A stretch of DNA of 64,000 nucleotides from Pseudomonadota bacterium. GTDB taxonomy: Bacteria; Pseudomonadota; Alphaproteobacteria; Reyranellales; Reyranellaceae. The stretch spans positions 1 through 64,000 of the forward strand of contig JAFEFF010000193.1 of the NCBI GenBank assembly GCA_018240745.1. Direction: 5' to 3'. The notes below the pieces were generated by a model. The model had not been told where the DNA came from, ran no database searches, and saw only the letters and a list, made by a program, of their open reading frames with translations. The position numbers and the translations under genes were made by a program. Shown one piece after another: positions 54,442 through 63,309 of this stretch (positions within the stretch are counted from its first letter, which is position 1; the number at the start of each line of letters is the position of its first letter).

Positions 54442-55215
54442 ATGGCCGAGCAAACCAGGATCGAGTGGGTCGACCACACCTTCAATCCGTGGATCGGCTG
54501 CACGCGGGTCAGTCCCGCCTGCGACAACTGCTATGCCGCCGCGATGTCCCACCGGCGCAAATGGGCGCGCTTCGAGCCGCGGGCGCCACGCCGGCGCACG
54601 GCGGCGACGACCTGGCAGCAGCCGCTGCGCTGGAACCGCAAGGCTGCGGCCGCAGGGCGGCGCGCCCGCGTGTTCGGGCCGAGCCTGGCCGATCCATTCG
54701 ATGCCGAGGTTCCGGCGGAATGGCGTGACGACTATCTGCGGCTGATCGAGGCCACGCCTCATCTCGACTGGATCCTGCTGACCAAGCGGCCGCTGGTGGC
54801 GCGCAAATTCTTCGCCAACCGCAAGGTGCCTGACAATCTCTGGCCCGGCATCACCGCCGAGAACCAGACGATGCTCGACCTGCGCGCGCCACATCTCCTG
54901 GCGATCGAAGCCAAAGTTCATGTCGTTTCGGCCGAGCCATTGCTGGGACCGCTCGACCTCGGCCGCTATCTGCCGGGCATCGGCTGGGTCATCGCCGGCG
55001 GCGAGAGCGGGCCGCGGGCGCGGCCGTCCGATCCCGACTGGTTCCGCTCGCTGCGCATGCAGTGCTCCGCGGCGCGGCTGCCCTTGTTCTTCAAGCAATG
55101 GGGTGAGCACGGCCAGGATATGAAAAAGGTGGGCCGACGAGTCGCAGGCAGGCTGCTCGACGGCCACGACCATCGCGCGGCGCCGACGCCTCAGGCCATG
55201 AGCCCGGCCATCTGA
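54442..55215 (+). CDS. DUF5131 (phage Gp37/Gp68-like) family protein
   Basis: A 257-residue protein with the family N-terminus IEWVDHTFNPWIGCTRVSPACDNCYA, spanning residues 7-32, in which three cysteines (C-x6-C-x2-C) form a radical-SAM-like cluster site. WILLTKRP, NLWPGITAENQ, VSAEPLLGPLDL, IAGGESGPRARP and PLFFKQWGEH are the usual later motifs. The reaction is unknown. The name comes from phage homologues, but no phage genes are near. The 3' end overlaps the converging Hsp70-like gene by 25 bases. Confidence 0.9.
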   Translation: MAEQTRIEWVDHTFNPWIGCTRVSPACDNCYAAAMSHRRKWARFEPRAPRRRTAATTWQQPLRWNRKAAAAGRRARVFGPSLADPFDAEVPAEWRDDYLRLIEATPHLDWILLTKRPLVARKFFANRKVPDNLWPGITAENQTMLDLRAPHLLAIEAKVHVVSAEPLLGPLDLGRYLPGIGWVIAGGESGPRARPSDPDWFRSLRMQCSAARLPLFFKQWGEHGQDMKKVGRRVAGRLLDGHDHRAAPTPQAMSPAI

Positions 55216-56441
55216 GTCAAGCCCATCGCGACGGACAGGAGATCGGAGCCGCCGGCCGGGCGGGCCGCTGGCGCCGCCCGGCCGATCGCGGTGCGCACCG
55301 CCGGCACGCGGCTCGATCCGCCGGTGAGGAAGATCGTGTCGATGGCGGCAGGACGCAGTCCCGCCGCGGCGATGCAATCGCTTGCCGTCCTGTACAACCG
55401 ATCCATCCTCGCTTCGATGGCATGATGGAGCTCGGCGCGTCTCGTCGTGACGGCGAGGCCGGCCTCGAGGAACGCCAGAGGCACCGTCGCATGGTCTTCG
55501 GCGCTGAGCGTGATCTTGGCGTCCTCGACGGCAAACGCGAGGCGATGGCCGAGCCGCCGGCGCACGACTGTCAGGAGACGCTCCACCTTCCCGGGCTCGC
55601 AGGCGAGCGCGACAAGGTCGGCGATCTCGCGCTCGTTGGTGTAGGTGTAGGCGAAGTTGATCGTCACCCAGGTGGCGAGCTCGTGATAGAGCGCGTTCGG
55701 CATCGGCAGGTTCTTCTCGACGAGCTCCGAGCCGAGGCCGAGCAGCGGCATCACCGCGGCGAGGCTGAGCGCGGTGTCGAAGTCGGTGCCGCCGATGCGC
55801 ACGCCGGCGGTCGCGAGCACGTCCTGGCTGCGGTCGGCGCGCCCACGGTGTTGCGGGCCGAGGCGGATGACGGAGAAGTCGCTGGTGCCGCCGCCGATAT
55901 CGGCGACCAGGACCAACTCTTCGCGCTGGATCGTCTGCTCGTAGTGATGGGCGGCCGCGATCGGTTCGTACACGAAAACGATCTCACGGAAGCCCGCCCG
56001 TCGGGCAATGGTTTCGAGCACCGACTGCGCCCGCATATCGGCGGCGGCATCGTCGTCGACGAAGCGCACCGGCCGGCCATGCACCACGGCAGCGATTTCC
56101 TGGCCGGCGAATGCCTCGGCCTTGTGTTTGAGATGCCGCACGAAGACTTCGACCACTTGGGTGAGCGGCACCTTGCGGCTGCCCAGCACGGTCTCTTCCT
56201 CGATCAGGGGTGATCCCAGGATCGTCTTGAGCGCGCGCATCAGCCGGCCTTCGGTCTGGCCGATATAGGCGGAGATGGCGTCGTTGCCGAACAGCACCCG
56301 CCCTTTGGCTTCATAATCGAAGAACACCGCGCTCGGCATCAGCGTGCTGTCCGCTTCGATCGGCGCGAGCGCCGCCATGTTGTCGTGAGCCACGCCGATC
56401 GCCGAGTTCGACGTTCCGAAATCCAGTCCGCAGGCGATCAT
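55191..56441 (-). CDS. Hsp70-family (YegD-like) ATPase
   Basis: A 416-residue actin-fold ATPase lacking the substrate-binding domain of DnaK. The phosphate-1 loop is CGLDFGTSNSAIG (residues 4-16), followed by FVYEPIAAAHHYE, the phosphate-2 loop VADIGGGTSDFSV, and adenosine motif FLTGGSSRVPAVRTAI. This layout matches E. coli YegD. Its clients are unknown. The sequence upstream of the start (56442-56579) is clearly less GC-rich, probably holding its promoter; I see no gene in it. Confidence 0.91.
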   Translation of the reverse strand: MIACGLDFGTSNSAIGVAHDNMAALAPIEADSTLMPSAVFFDYEAKGRVLFGNDAISAYIGQTEGRLMRALKTILGSPLIEEETVLGSRKVPLTQVVEVFVRHLKHKAEAFAGQEIAAVVHGRPVRFVDDDAAADMRAQSVLETIARRAGFREIVFVYEPIAAAHHYEQTIQREELVLVADIGGGTSDFSVIRLGPQHRGRADRSQDVLATAGVRIGGTDFDTALSLAAVMPLLGLGSELVEKNLPMPNALYHELATWVTINFAYTYTNEREIADLVALACEPGKVERLLTVVRRRLGHRLAFAVEDAKITLSAEDHATVPLAFLEAGLAVTTRRAELHHAIEARMDRLYRTASDCIAAAGLRPAAIDTIFLTGGSSRVPAVRTAIGRAAPAARPAGGSDLLSVAMGLTQMAGLMA

Positions 56442-56579
56442 CTTGTCCCCTTTCGAAGCGCGAAGGGGTTCTCATTTATTGAGATATGCCGCGTGTTGCC
56501 AGTCTGTTTCTTTTCGCTTAGCCTATGCGCGATACAGGGATGTCCGCTGCGCCGGCCATCTTTTTTATTGTGCGCGTGC

Positions 56580-57584
56580 CTACAGCGCCGGCATCACTTC
56601 CTTGGCGAACAGCTCCAGGGAGCGCTTGGACTCCTCGAACGACAGGTCGCCGAAGGCGAGACGACAGAGGCAGTAGTTGATGCCGGCAATGTCGTTATCG
56701 CGTTTCATGCGCTCGCGCACGGTGGAGGGCGAGCCGGCGATGATGTAGCCCTGTGCCAGCGCGTCCTCGAACTTCTCGGGGATCAACTGGCGCGGCAGGC
56801 CGACACCGTGCGCGCGCCAGAGATGGATCAGCGCGTCGTACCACAGGAGGAAGGCACGCTTCGCCGCGCTCTGCGCTTCCTTGTCGGTATCGCCGACCAG
56901 GACGTGGCGGCTCAATCCGACGAACGGCATCTGCGTCTCGTCCCGGCCGAGCGCCTTCCAGGCGGCGCGGTACCGCGCGGTGAAGGCGCCGACGCCCTCG
57001 GCCTTCATGCCGACCACGGTGTTGTATCCCTGCTTGGCGAGGCGGTCGGCGCTGTCCAGCGAATTGGCGCCGTACCACAGCGGCGGGTAGGGCCGCTGCA
57101 CCGGCTGCATCTCCATCGGTACGTCCGTGAAGGTGAAGTACTTGCCGTGATGGTCGAGGCGCTTCTGCGTCAGGCCCTTCAGGATCACCTCGGACGCCTC
57201 GGCGAAGCGCTCCGGACCGGTCGCCGGATCGACGCCGTAGTAGCCGACCTCGTACGGCGAGATGCCACGGCCGAGCCCGAGCTCGAGGCGGCCGCCGCTC
57301 AACTGGTCGAGCATGCAGATCTCGTCGATCAGGCGCAGCGGGTGATAGAGATTCACCGTGTAGACCAGCGGTCCGAAGCGGAGCGTCGTGGTGCGCTGCG
57401 CGACGGCGGCGAGGAACACGCTGGGCGAGGGCGCCATGCCGAGCGGCGTCGCATGGTGCTCGGCGATGTGATAGGCGTGGAAGCCCGCGCGCTCATAGAG
57501 CTCGATCAGCTTCAGCCGGTCGCCGAACTGCCGGTGCAGGTCGCCGCCCGAGCGGTCCATGTGGTCGAAGACACCGAATCTCAT
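56580..57584 (-). CDS. LLM-class flavin-dependent oxidoreductase
   Basis: A 334-residue luciferase-like TIM-barrel monooxygenase. The N-terminus is MRFGVFDHMDRSGG, then YHIAEHHATPLGMAPSPSVFLAA and RLELGLGRGISPYEVGYYG, with IAGSPSTVRERMK near the end. Such enzymes use reduced FMN or F420 to oxidise small organics. The ATG at MRFGVFDH was used; the further upstream codons lie inside a palindromic repeat and are not coding. The substrate is unknown. Confidence 0.9.
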   Translation of the reverse strand: MRFGVFDHMDRSGGDLHRQFGDRLKLIELYERAGFHAYHIAEHHATPLGMAPSPSVFLAAVAQRTTTLRFGPLVYTVNLYHPLRLIDEICMLDQLSGGRLELGLGRGISPYEVGYYGVDPATGPERFAEASEVILKGLTQKRLDHHGKYFTFTDVPMEMQPVQRPYPPLWYGANSLDSADRLAKQGYNTVVGMKAEGVGAFTARYRAAWKALGRDETQMPFVGLSRHVLVGDTDKEAQSAAKRAFLLWYDALIHLWRAHGVGLPRQLIPEKFEDALAQGYIIAGSPSTVRERMKRDNDIAGINYCLCRLAFGDLSFEESKRSLELFAKEVMPAL

Positions 57585-57586
57585 GA

Positions 57587-57642
57587 GGACCGCGGGCTTC
57601 CAGCCCGCTCTTCCGCATGAGCGCGCAGGATGCGCGCGGTCC
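57587..57642. repeat. Palindromic element, copy 2 (diverged)
   Basis: The right arm (57615-57642) is almost identical to the right arm of the palindrome at 31984-32011. The left arm is a related variant (GGACCGCGGGCTTCCAGCCCGC) and has its own short palindrome. It lies directly before the flavin oxidoreductase start. The matching length (56 bases) shows both copies belong to one dispersed family. Confidence 0.75.
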
Positions 57643-57648
57643 ACTGAG

Positions 57649-58137
57649 TCATAACGCCCTCTTCTTGCTGCTGATCACGCCGCTGGCGATGCCGTGCCAT
57701 TCGATGGTGCCGCTGAGCCGCGAGTGCTCGATCTTGGGGCAGCGGTTCATCACCACCTTGATGCCTGCGTCCTCGGCGCGCTTGGCGGCTTCGTCGTTGC
57801 GCACGCCGAGCTGCATCCACACCACCTTTGCGCCGTGCTCGATGGCGTCGTCGGTGATCGGGCCGGCCGCCTCGGAGTTGCGGAAGATGTCGACCATGTC
57901 GGCTTTCTGCGGCAGCTCGGCCAGCGAGCCGTAGACCTTCTGGCCGAGGATCTCCTGGCCGGCCGCGGCCGGGTTGACCGGGATCACCTTGTAGCCGCGG
58001 TCGAGCAGGTACTTCGCTGCGAAATAGCTCGGTCGATTCCAGTTGGCGGAGAGCCCGACCATGGCGATGGTCTTGGTATTCCGCAGAATTTTGCGAAGAT
58101 AGGCGTCGTCGTAACGGTCGTGATTCACAGCGGCCAT
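57649..58137 (-). CDS. CoA-binding domain protein (YccU-like)
   Basis: A 162-residue Rossmann-like CoA-binding protein. TIAMVGLSANWNRPSYFAAKYLLDRGYKVIPVNP (about residues 23-56) is the family core, followed by VDIFRNSEAAGPITDDAI and VWMQLGVRNDEAAKRAEDAGI and the C-terminal CPKIEH. The family includes succinyl-CoA synthetase-like folds without the ligase domains; the function of the small members is unknown. It is divergent from the OYE-family gene, with only 16 bases between starts. Confidence 0.91.
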   Translation of the reverse strand: MAAVNHDRYDDAYLRKILRNTKTIAMVGLSANWNRPSYFAAKYLLDRGYKVIPVNPAAAGQEILGQKVYGSLAELPQKADMVDIFRNSEAAGPITDDAIEHGAKVVWMQLGVRNDEAAKRAEDAGIKVVMNRCPKIEHSRLSGTIEWHGIASGVISSKKRAL

Positions 58138-58153
58138 GGGAGGCAACTATACA

Positions 58154-59314
58154 ATGACGCAGCCGCTGCTGTTCCAGCCGATTTCGATCCGCGACGTCAC
58201 CTTGAAGAACCGGGTCGTGGTGGCGCCGATGCACCAGTACGCCGCCGACAAGGGCTTCGCGACTGACTGGCACCTGATGAACGCCGGGCGCTATGCCGCG
58301 GGCGGGGCAGGGCTGGTCATCATGGAATCGACCAAGGTCGAGCGGCGCGGCTGCGGCACGGTCGGCGACCTCGGCATCTGGGATGATGCTTTCGTGGCCG
58401 GGCTCAAGCGCTGCGCCGACTTCATCCGCCAGCAGGGCGCGGTGCCGGGCATCCAGCTCGGGCATTCGGGGCGCAAGGCGCGACGTTTCCGGCCATGGGA
58501 GGGCGGGGCGCCGCTGAAGAATGGACCCGGTGTCTGGGACTGGGAGGGGTGGGAGCTGGTCTCCTCGAGCGGCATCAACTCGCCCGAGACCGACCCGACG
58601 CCGCGCGCCCTCACGCGCGCCGAGATCCCGCAAGTGATCGAGCGCTGGGGCCAGGCGGCGCGGCGGGCGCATGAGGCCGGCTTCGATGTGCTCGATATCC
58701 ATGGCGCGCACGGCTACCTGATCCATCAGTTCCTCTCGCCGTCCTCCAACGTGCGCAATGACGAGTATGGCGGCAGCGAGCTCAATCGCATGCGCTTCTG
58801 CATCGAGGTGGTCGAAAGCGTACGCGCGCACTGGCCGGCCTCGAAGCCATTGTTCCTGCGACTGTCGGTCGAGGACGATTCGGGCTGGGGCCCCGACCAG
58901 AGCGTGGCGCTCGCCAGGATCGTGAAGCCCAAGGGCATCGACGTCATCGACTGCAGCTCGGGCGGCATGCGCGGCTCGCCCGTGGTGAGCGCCGGACCGG
59001 TGACCTACGGCTATCAGGTGCCTTATGCAGAACGGTTGCGACGCGACGCGGGCATCATGAGCATGGCGGTCGGCCTGATCGTGCACGCCGACCAGGCCGA
59101 GCAGATCCTCCAGGAGGGCCGCGCCGACCTGATCGCCCTGGCGCGTGAGCTTCTCTACAACCCGAATTGGCCGATGGACGCGGCGCAGAAGCTCGGCATC
59201 GATGCCCAGTTCGGTTCCGTACCGCCGCCGCAGGCCTACTGGCTGGCCAAGCGTGCACAATCGGTCAAGAGCGTCGTGCCGTCGACTTACATGAAAGGCA
59301 TCAACGCCCGATAA
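58154..59314 (+). CDS. NADH:flavin oxidoreductase, Old Yellow Enzyme family
   Basis: A 386-residue FMN TIM-barrel ene-reductase of the YqjM-like subgroup. The N-terminus is LFQPISIRDVTLKNRVVVAPMHQY, with GIQLGHSGRKA, DIHGAHGYLIHQFLSPSSNVRNDEYGG (the HGAHGYL...D motif, about residues 181-207) and, near the end, GLIVHADQAEQILQEGRADL. It reduces activated C=C bonds using NAD(P)H. The substrate is unknown. The last 60 residues carry the normal C-terminal arginine finger region. Confidence 0.92.
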   Translation: MTQPLLFQPISIRDVTLKNRVVVAPMHQYAADKGFATDWHLMNAGRYAAGGAGLVIMESTKVERRGCGTVGDLGIWDDAFVAGLKRCADFIRQQGAVPGIQLGHSGRKARRFRPWEGGAPLKNGPGVWDWEGWELVSSSGINSPETDPTPRALTRAEIPQVIERWGQAARRAHEAGFDVLDIHGAHGYLIHQFLSPSSNVRNDEYGGSELNRMRFCIEVVESVRAHWPASKPLFLRLSVEDDSGWGPDQSVALARIVKPKGIDVIDCSSGGMRGSPVVSAGPVTYGYQVPYAERLRRDAGIMSMAVGLIVHADQAEQILQEGRADLIALARELLYNPNWPMDAAQKLGIDAQFGSVPPPQAYWLAKRAQSVKSVVPSTYMKGINAR

Positions 59315-59394
59315 CGGTCACCGGGTCGTGACGCGCATGCGAACACGCCCGCGCCTATGATCGCCGCCGATTTCAATTCGGTGTGGAGAACATC

Positions 59395-59937
59395 ATGAAG
59401 CGATTTCTTGCGACGGCGCTGCTGCTCGGAACGCTCGCCATGCCGGCTCATGCGAGCATGAAGGTGGGCGACACCGCTCCGACCTTCACCGTGCAGGCGA
59501 CGGTGGGCGGCGACCAGTTCACCTTCTCGCTGGCCGACGCCCTGAAGAAGGGTCCGGTGGTGCTCTACTTCTTCCCGAAGGCTTTCACCAAGGGCTGCAC
59601 GGCCGAGGCGCACGAGTTCGCCGAAGCGGCGGCGCAATTCAAGGCGGCGGGCGCCACTCTTATCGGCATGTCGGCCGACGACATCGGCACCCTGCACAGG
59701 TTCTCGACCCAGGAATGCTCGTCCAGGTTCCCGGTCGCGGCCGATCCCGACCTCAAGGTGATCAAGGCGTTCGACTCGGTGATGGTGAGCACCTCGTCCA
59801 AGGCGTTGAATCTCGCCGACCGCGTGTCCTACGTGATCGCGCCGAACGGCAAGATCGCCTACGCGTTCGCTGATCGAAATCCCGACAAGCACGTCGAGAA
59901 CACGCTGACGGCCGTCAAGGCGCTGACCGGGAAGTAG
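59395..59937 (+). CDS. Exported peroxiredoxin (AhpC/TSA, BCP-like)
   Basis: A 180-residue thioredoxin-fold peroxidase with N-terminal signal peptide MKRFLATALLLGTLAMPAHA (cleavage about residue 20), so probably periplasmic. The peroxidatic cysteine is in PKAFTKGCTAEAHEF (around residue 64), and a second cysteine in TQECSSRFPVAAD could be the resolving one. It would reduce peroxides using a periplasmic thiol donor not seen here. The ATG was chosen with GGAG upstream. Confidence 0.9.
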   Translation: MKRFLATALLLGTLAMPAHASMKVGDTAPTFTVQATVGGDQFTFSLADALKKGPVVLYFFPKAFTKGCTAEAHEFAEAAAQFKAAGATLIGMSADDIGTLHRFSTQECSSRFPVAADPDLKVIKAFDSVMVSTSSKALNLADRVSYVIAPNGKIAYAFADRNPDKHVENTLTAVKALTGK

Positions 59938-60010
59938 GGCAGTCGCGCCGGCCCTCGAACTGACTTAGTATCCGCCCCTCGCGGGCGTGACGCAGCACGA
60001 GGAGCGGACG

Positions 60011-60769
60011 ATGGACACGATGGTGAGCGGTCGAGCCGGAATGAGCGAGGCCGAGTGGCAGGCGCGTTGCGACCTCGCCGCGCTTTACCGGATTACCGAG
60101 CTGTTCGGCTGGACCGACACGATCGACACCCACATGACGGTGCGCATCCCGGGCGAGCCCGACTGCTTCCTGATCAACAACTACGGCGACCTGTTCAACG
60201 AGATCACCGCCTCGAGCCTCGTGAAGCTCGGGATCGACGGCAAGGTCTACAGCACCGATGGCCGCTTCAACGCCGCCGGCTTCACCATCCATAGCGGCGT
60301 CTACAAGGCCAGGCCCGACGCCAACTGCGTCATGCACACCCATACCCGCGCCGGCACCGGCGTCTCGGTGCTGAAGAAGGGATTGCGCCCGATCAGCCAG
60401 GACGTGCTCGCGGTGTGGGATGAACTCGTCTACCACGAGTACGGCATGCCGACATCGGACGAGGAATGCGAGGCGCTCGGCGTCACCTGCCAGGGCGGCA
60501 ACTCGGTCGTGCTGCGCAACCACGGCCTGCTGACGGTGGGCGAATCGATTCAGGGCGCGCTGCGCCGCATGTACATGCTGGAGCGTGCCTGCGAGGTCGA
60601 GGTCATCGCCCGCGGCATGAACGAGGAGCCGGCGCCGATCGAGCCGGACGTCATCCGCCAGTACGGCGAGCGCGCGCGCCAGCAGCGGGCGCATCCGGAG
60701 TACGGCATGGCCTACTGGAGGGCCGCCCTTCGCCAGATCGAGGGCAAGGGCACCGACTGGCGGCAGTAA
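60011..60769 (+). CDS. Class II aldolase/adducin family protein
   Basis: A 252-residue zinc-dependent aldolase-fold protein. Metal-binding histidines are visible in CVMHTHTRAGTGVS and LRNHGLLTVGESI, with FLINNYGDLFNEITASSLVK typical of the substrate-side loop. Family functions include fuculose/ribulose phosphate aldolase and epimerase, and many uncharacterised decarboxylases; the phosphate-binding loop looks unusual, so I give no specific substrate. GAGGAG six bases before the ATG sets the start. Confidence 0.88.
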   Translation: MDTMVSGRAGMSEAEWQARCDLAALYRITELFGWTDTIDTHMTVRIPGEPDCFLINNYGDLFNEITASSLVKLGIDGKVYSTDGRFNAAGFTIHSGVYKARPDANCVMHTHTRAGTGVSVLKKGLRPISQDVLAVWDELVYHEYGMPTSDEECEALGVTCQGGNSVVLRNHGLLTVGESIQGALRRMYMLERACEVEVIARGMNEEPAPIEPDVIRQYGERARQQRAHPEYGMAYWRAALRQIEGKGTDWRQ

Positions 60770-60862
60770 GGCGCCCGGTCGCGGAATCCGGAATGACATG
60801 GGCCTGTCGCAACGCGCCAGGCTTTATCGCCGTTACCTGACAGGTCTATCCGGGACGTAGCG

Positions 60863-62161
60863 ATGACCCGTCGTCTTTCCTTCGCTGTATGGCTGGCGGG
60901 CGCATCGGTGGCGGCAGCGACAGCCTTGGCTGTGGCGGTCGCCGTCGCGCAGACCCAGCAGGCCTTCACGACTCCGGTCGTCGCCGATGCGACCAGGCTG
61001 CCTGATCAGCAGATCGGCCGGCATTTCTCGGTGAGGCCGAGGGACCTGCCGCCGCCCTATAGCGGACCCGTCGCCGCCAACCGACCGGTGACCATCCCCT
61101 ATGCCGGTCAGGTGCCGCGGGTGCCACCGGGTTTCACCGTCACCGCCTTCGTCACGGGTCTGGCGCATCCGCGACGCCTGCTGGTCCTGCCCAACGGCGA
61201 TGTGCTCGTTGCCGAGCAGAAGGCCGGCTATCTGACGCTGCTGAGCGACCACGACGGCGACGGCAAGGCCGAGAAGGTCGAGCGCTACGCCGAGGGCTTC
61301 AATGGTCCTTACGGTCTGGCCTGGCGCGACGGCGACGTTCTGGTCGCCGACCAGGACGGCATCTGGAAGGCGCCTCGCAAACCGGCACCGCACGTTGACG
61401 CCCGGGACATGATCACCCGGAAAGGCGTGTTCGGGGTTGCACGGGGCCATGCCAACCGCCATCTCACGATCGATCCCAGGAATGGCGCGCTGCTCGTCGG
61501 CGTCGGCTCGATCGGCAATATCGACGTCGAGCCCGAGGTGAAGGCGACCATCCAGCGCTTCGAGCGCGACGGATCGGGACAGAGCACCTACGCCTCGGGC
61601 ATGCGCAATCCGACCGCGCTCGCCTTTGAGCCCGGCACCGGCGATCTCTACGCCCTGGTGCAGGAGCGCGACGGGCTGGGCGACAACCTCGTCCCCGACT
61701 ACATGACGCGGGTCGAGAAGGGCGCCTTCTACGGCTGGCCTTACTCCTACATCGGCAAGAATCCGCAGCCGGGCTTTGCGCAGATGCGACCCGACAAGGT
61801 CCAGTCGGCCGTCGTGCCGGACCTATTGTTCCAGGCGCACTCGTCGCTGCTCGATCTGGTCTTCTATACCGGCGATCAGTTTCCGTCGGAATATCGCGGC
61901 GGCGCCTTCGTCGCGCTCAAGGGCTCGTGGAACCGCTCCGAGCCGACCGGCTACAAGGTCGTATACGTGCCGTTCAAGGCCAGCCGGCCGCAGGGCGACT
62001 ACATCAACTTCATGACCGGCTTCTGGGCCAGCGGCGGCCGCCGCGCCGAGGTCTGGGGCCGACCGGCGGCGCTGGCGGTCACCAAGGACGGTGCGCTGCT
62101 GGTCGCCGACGACACCGGCGGCACGATCTGGCGCGTCGCCTACACCGGCGCCGGTCGGTAG
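60863..62161 (+). CDS. PQQ-dependent sugar dehydrogenase-like beta-propeller
   Basis: A 432-residue secreted six-bladed propeller of the soluble glucose/L-sorbosone dehydrogenase type. The N-terminal hydrophobic signal or anchor is residues 7-32. VTAFVTGLAHPRRLLVLPNGDVLVAE opens the propeller; ASGMRNPTALAFEPGTGDLYALVQERD and KGAFYGWPYSYIGKNPQPG are the core motifs, and LVADDTGGTIWRVAY ends it. It would oxidise an aldose or aldehyde in the periplasm with PQQ if the cofactor is made. Its 3' end overlaps the converging exporter gene by 22 bases. Confidence 0.86.
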   Translation: MTRRLSFAVWLAGASVAAATALAVAVAVAQTQQAFTTPVVADATRLPDQQIGRHFSVRPRDLPPPYSGPVAANRPVTIPYAGQVPRVPPGFTVTAFVTGLAHPRRLLVLPNGDVLVAEQKAGYLTLLSDHDGDGKAEKVERYAEGFNGPYGLAWRDGDVLVADQDGIWKAPRKPAPHVDARDMITRKGVFGVARGHANRHLTIDPRNGALLVGVGSIGNIDVEPEVKATIQRFERDGSGQSTYASGMRNPTALAFEPGTGDLYALVQERDGLGDNLVPDYMTRVEKGAFYGWPYSYIGKNPQPGFAQMRPDKVQSAVVPDLLFQAHSSLLDLVFYTGDQFPSEYRGGAFVALKGSWNRSEPTGYKVVYVPFKASRPQGDYINFMTGFWASGGRRAEVWGRPAALAVTKDGALLVADDTGGTIWRVAYTGAGR

Positions 62162-63309
62162 CGCAGTGCGATCCAGAACGAGAGCTGGCCGATCACGCCG
62201 GCTGTCGCCAGGATGATCGCGGCGGTGAGCGCAGGGTCGCTGCCGAAGCCGACCAGTGCCGTGCACAGCGCGCCGACGCCCATCTGCGAGAAGCCGTAGA
62301 GGCCCGAAGCCGAGCCGATCACGCGCGGGTTGACGCTGATCGCCTGGGTGAGCGCCGCGGGCGAGGCGATGCCGGCTCCCATGCCGAACACGAACATCGG
62401 GCCGATCGCCAGCAGCACCGTGAGATGGTGCGTCAGGACCGCGCCGAGGAGGACGAGCGCGCCGGCGACGCTCACCAGGTTCGCCCACACCGCCAGCCGG
62501 TTGATCGGCAGGTGGGGGATCAGGCGCGTGGCGAGCATGCTGCCGATCCACACACCGGCCATCAGGATCGCGGGATAGATGCCGATCTCGTAGTCGGGCC
62601 GGCCGAGCTGGTGGGCGAAGATGAACGGCGAGACGCTGATGAAGGCGTACATCGAGGTGGTGGCGCAGCCGCCGCCGATCGCGAAGCCGAGAAACGCCCG
62701 CGAGGTCAGGAGCTTGCCGTAGTTGCGGGCGAGCCCTCCGGCTTTCGCACCGCTTTTGGAGCCGTGGCTCTCCGGCAGCAGCCACAGCGCAAACAGAACG
62801 TTGACGATGCCGAGCAGCGACAGGACGTAGAAGATCGAGCGCCAGCCGAACGCCGTTGCCAGCGCGCCGCCCAGCAGTGGCGCCAGGCCGGGGCCGAGCA
62901 CGACCATCAGGTTCATGGTGGCGAGCCGTCGCGCCGAGTCCTGGGCCCCTGCCGTGTCGCGCACCATGGCCCGGCCGATCACCATCCCGGCGGAGCCGCC
63001 CAGCGCCTGCAGGAGCCGCGCCACGATCAGGTGATGCACGTCGCCGATGAAGCAGGCGGCGAGGCCGGCCAGGGTGTAGACCGCGAGCCCCGCGACCAGC
63101 ACGGGCCGGCGGCCATAGCGGTCCGACAGCGGGCCGTAGGCGAGCTGCCCGACCGCGAGGCCGAGGATGTAGACGCTCATGGTGAGCTGCATCTCGCCGA
63201 TGCTGGCGCCCAGCGCGCGCGCCGCCTCCGGGAGCGCCGGCACGAAGATGTGCATGGCGAGCGTGCCGCTGAAGGTGATCAGCGTGAGAAGCCAGAGCGG
63301 TGCGGTCAC
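62140..63309 (-). CDS. Bcr/CflA-family multidrug efflux MFS transporter
   Basis: A 389-residue, 12-helix drug:H+ antiporter. GPLSDRYGRRPVLVAGLAVYTLA is motif A between helices 2 and 3. RLLQALGGSAGMVIGRAMVRD matches motif B, and ATMNLMVVLGPGLAPLLGGAL is the antiporter motif C, all typical of Bcr. The GTG start overlaps the marR stop (GTGA), so the exporter is made with its regulator. The substrate is unknown. Confidence 0.93.
   Translation of the reverse strand: MTAPLWLLTLITFSGTLAMHIFVPALPEAARALGASIGEMQLTMSVYILGLAVGQLAYGPLSDRYGRRPVLVAGLAVYTLAGLAACFIGDVHHLIVARLLQALGGSAGMVIGRAMVRDTAGAQDSARRLATMNLMVVLGPGLAPLLGGALATAFGWRSIFYVLSLLGIVNVLFALWLLPESHGSKSGAKAGGLARNYGKLLTSRAFLGFAIGGGCATTSMYAFISVSPFIFAHQLGRPDYEIGIYPAILMAGVWIGSMLATRLIPHLPINRLAVWANLVSVAGALVLLGAVLTHHLTVLLAIGPMFVFGMGAGIASPAALTQAISVNPRVIGSASGLYGFSQMGVGALCTALVGFGSDPALTAAIILATAGVIGQLSFWIALRYRPAPV

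Noticed and set aside
54442-55215. A prophage remnant, because the DUF5131 family is named after phage Gp37/Gp68
   Set aside because: No integrase, capsid, portal, tail or lysis gene is nearby and the base composition matches the surroundings.
59395-59937. A second selenoprotein (peroxiredoxin)
   Set aside because: The peroxidatic position is encoded by a normal TGC cysteine codon and the frame has no internal TGA.
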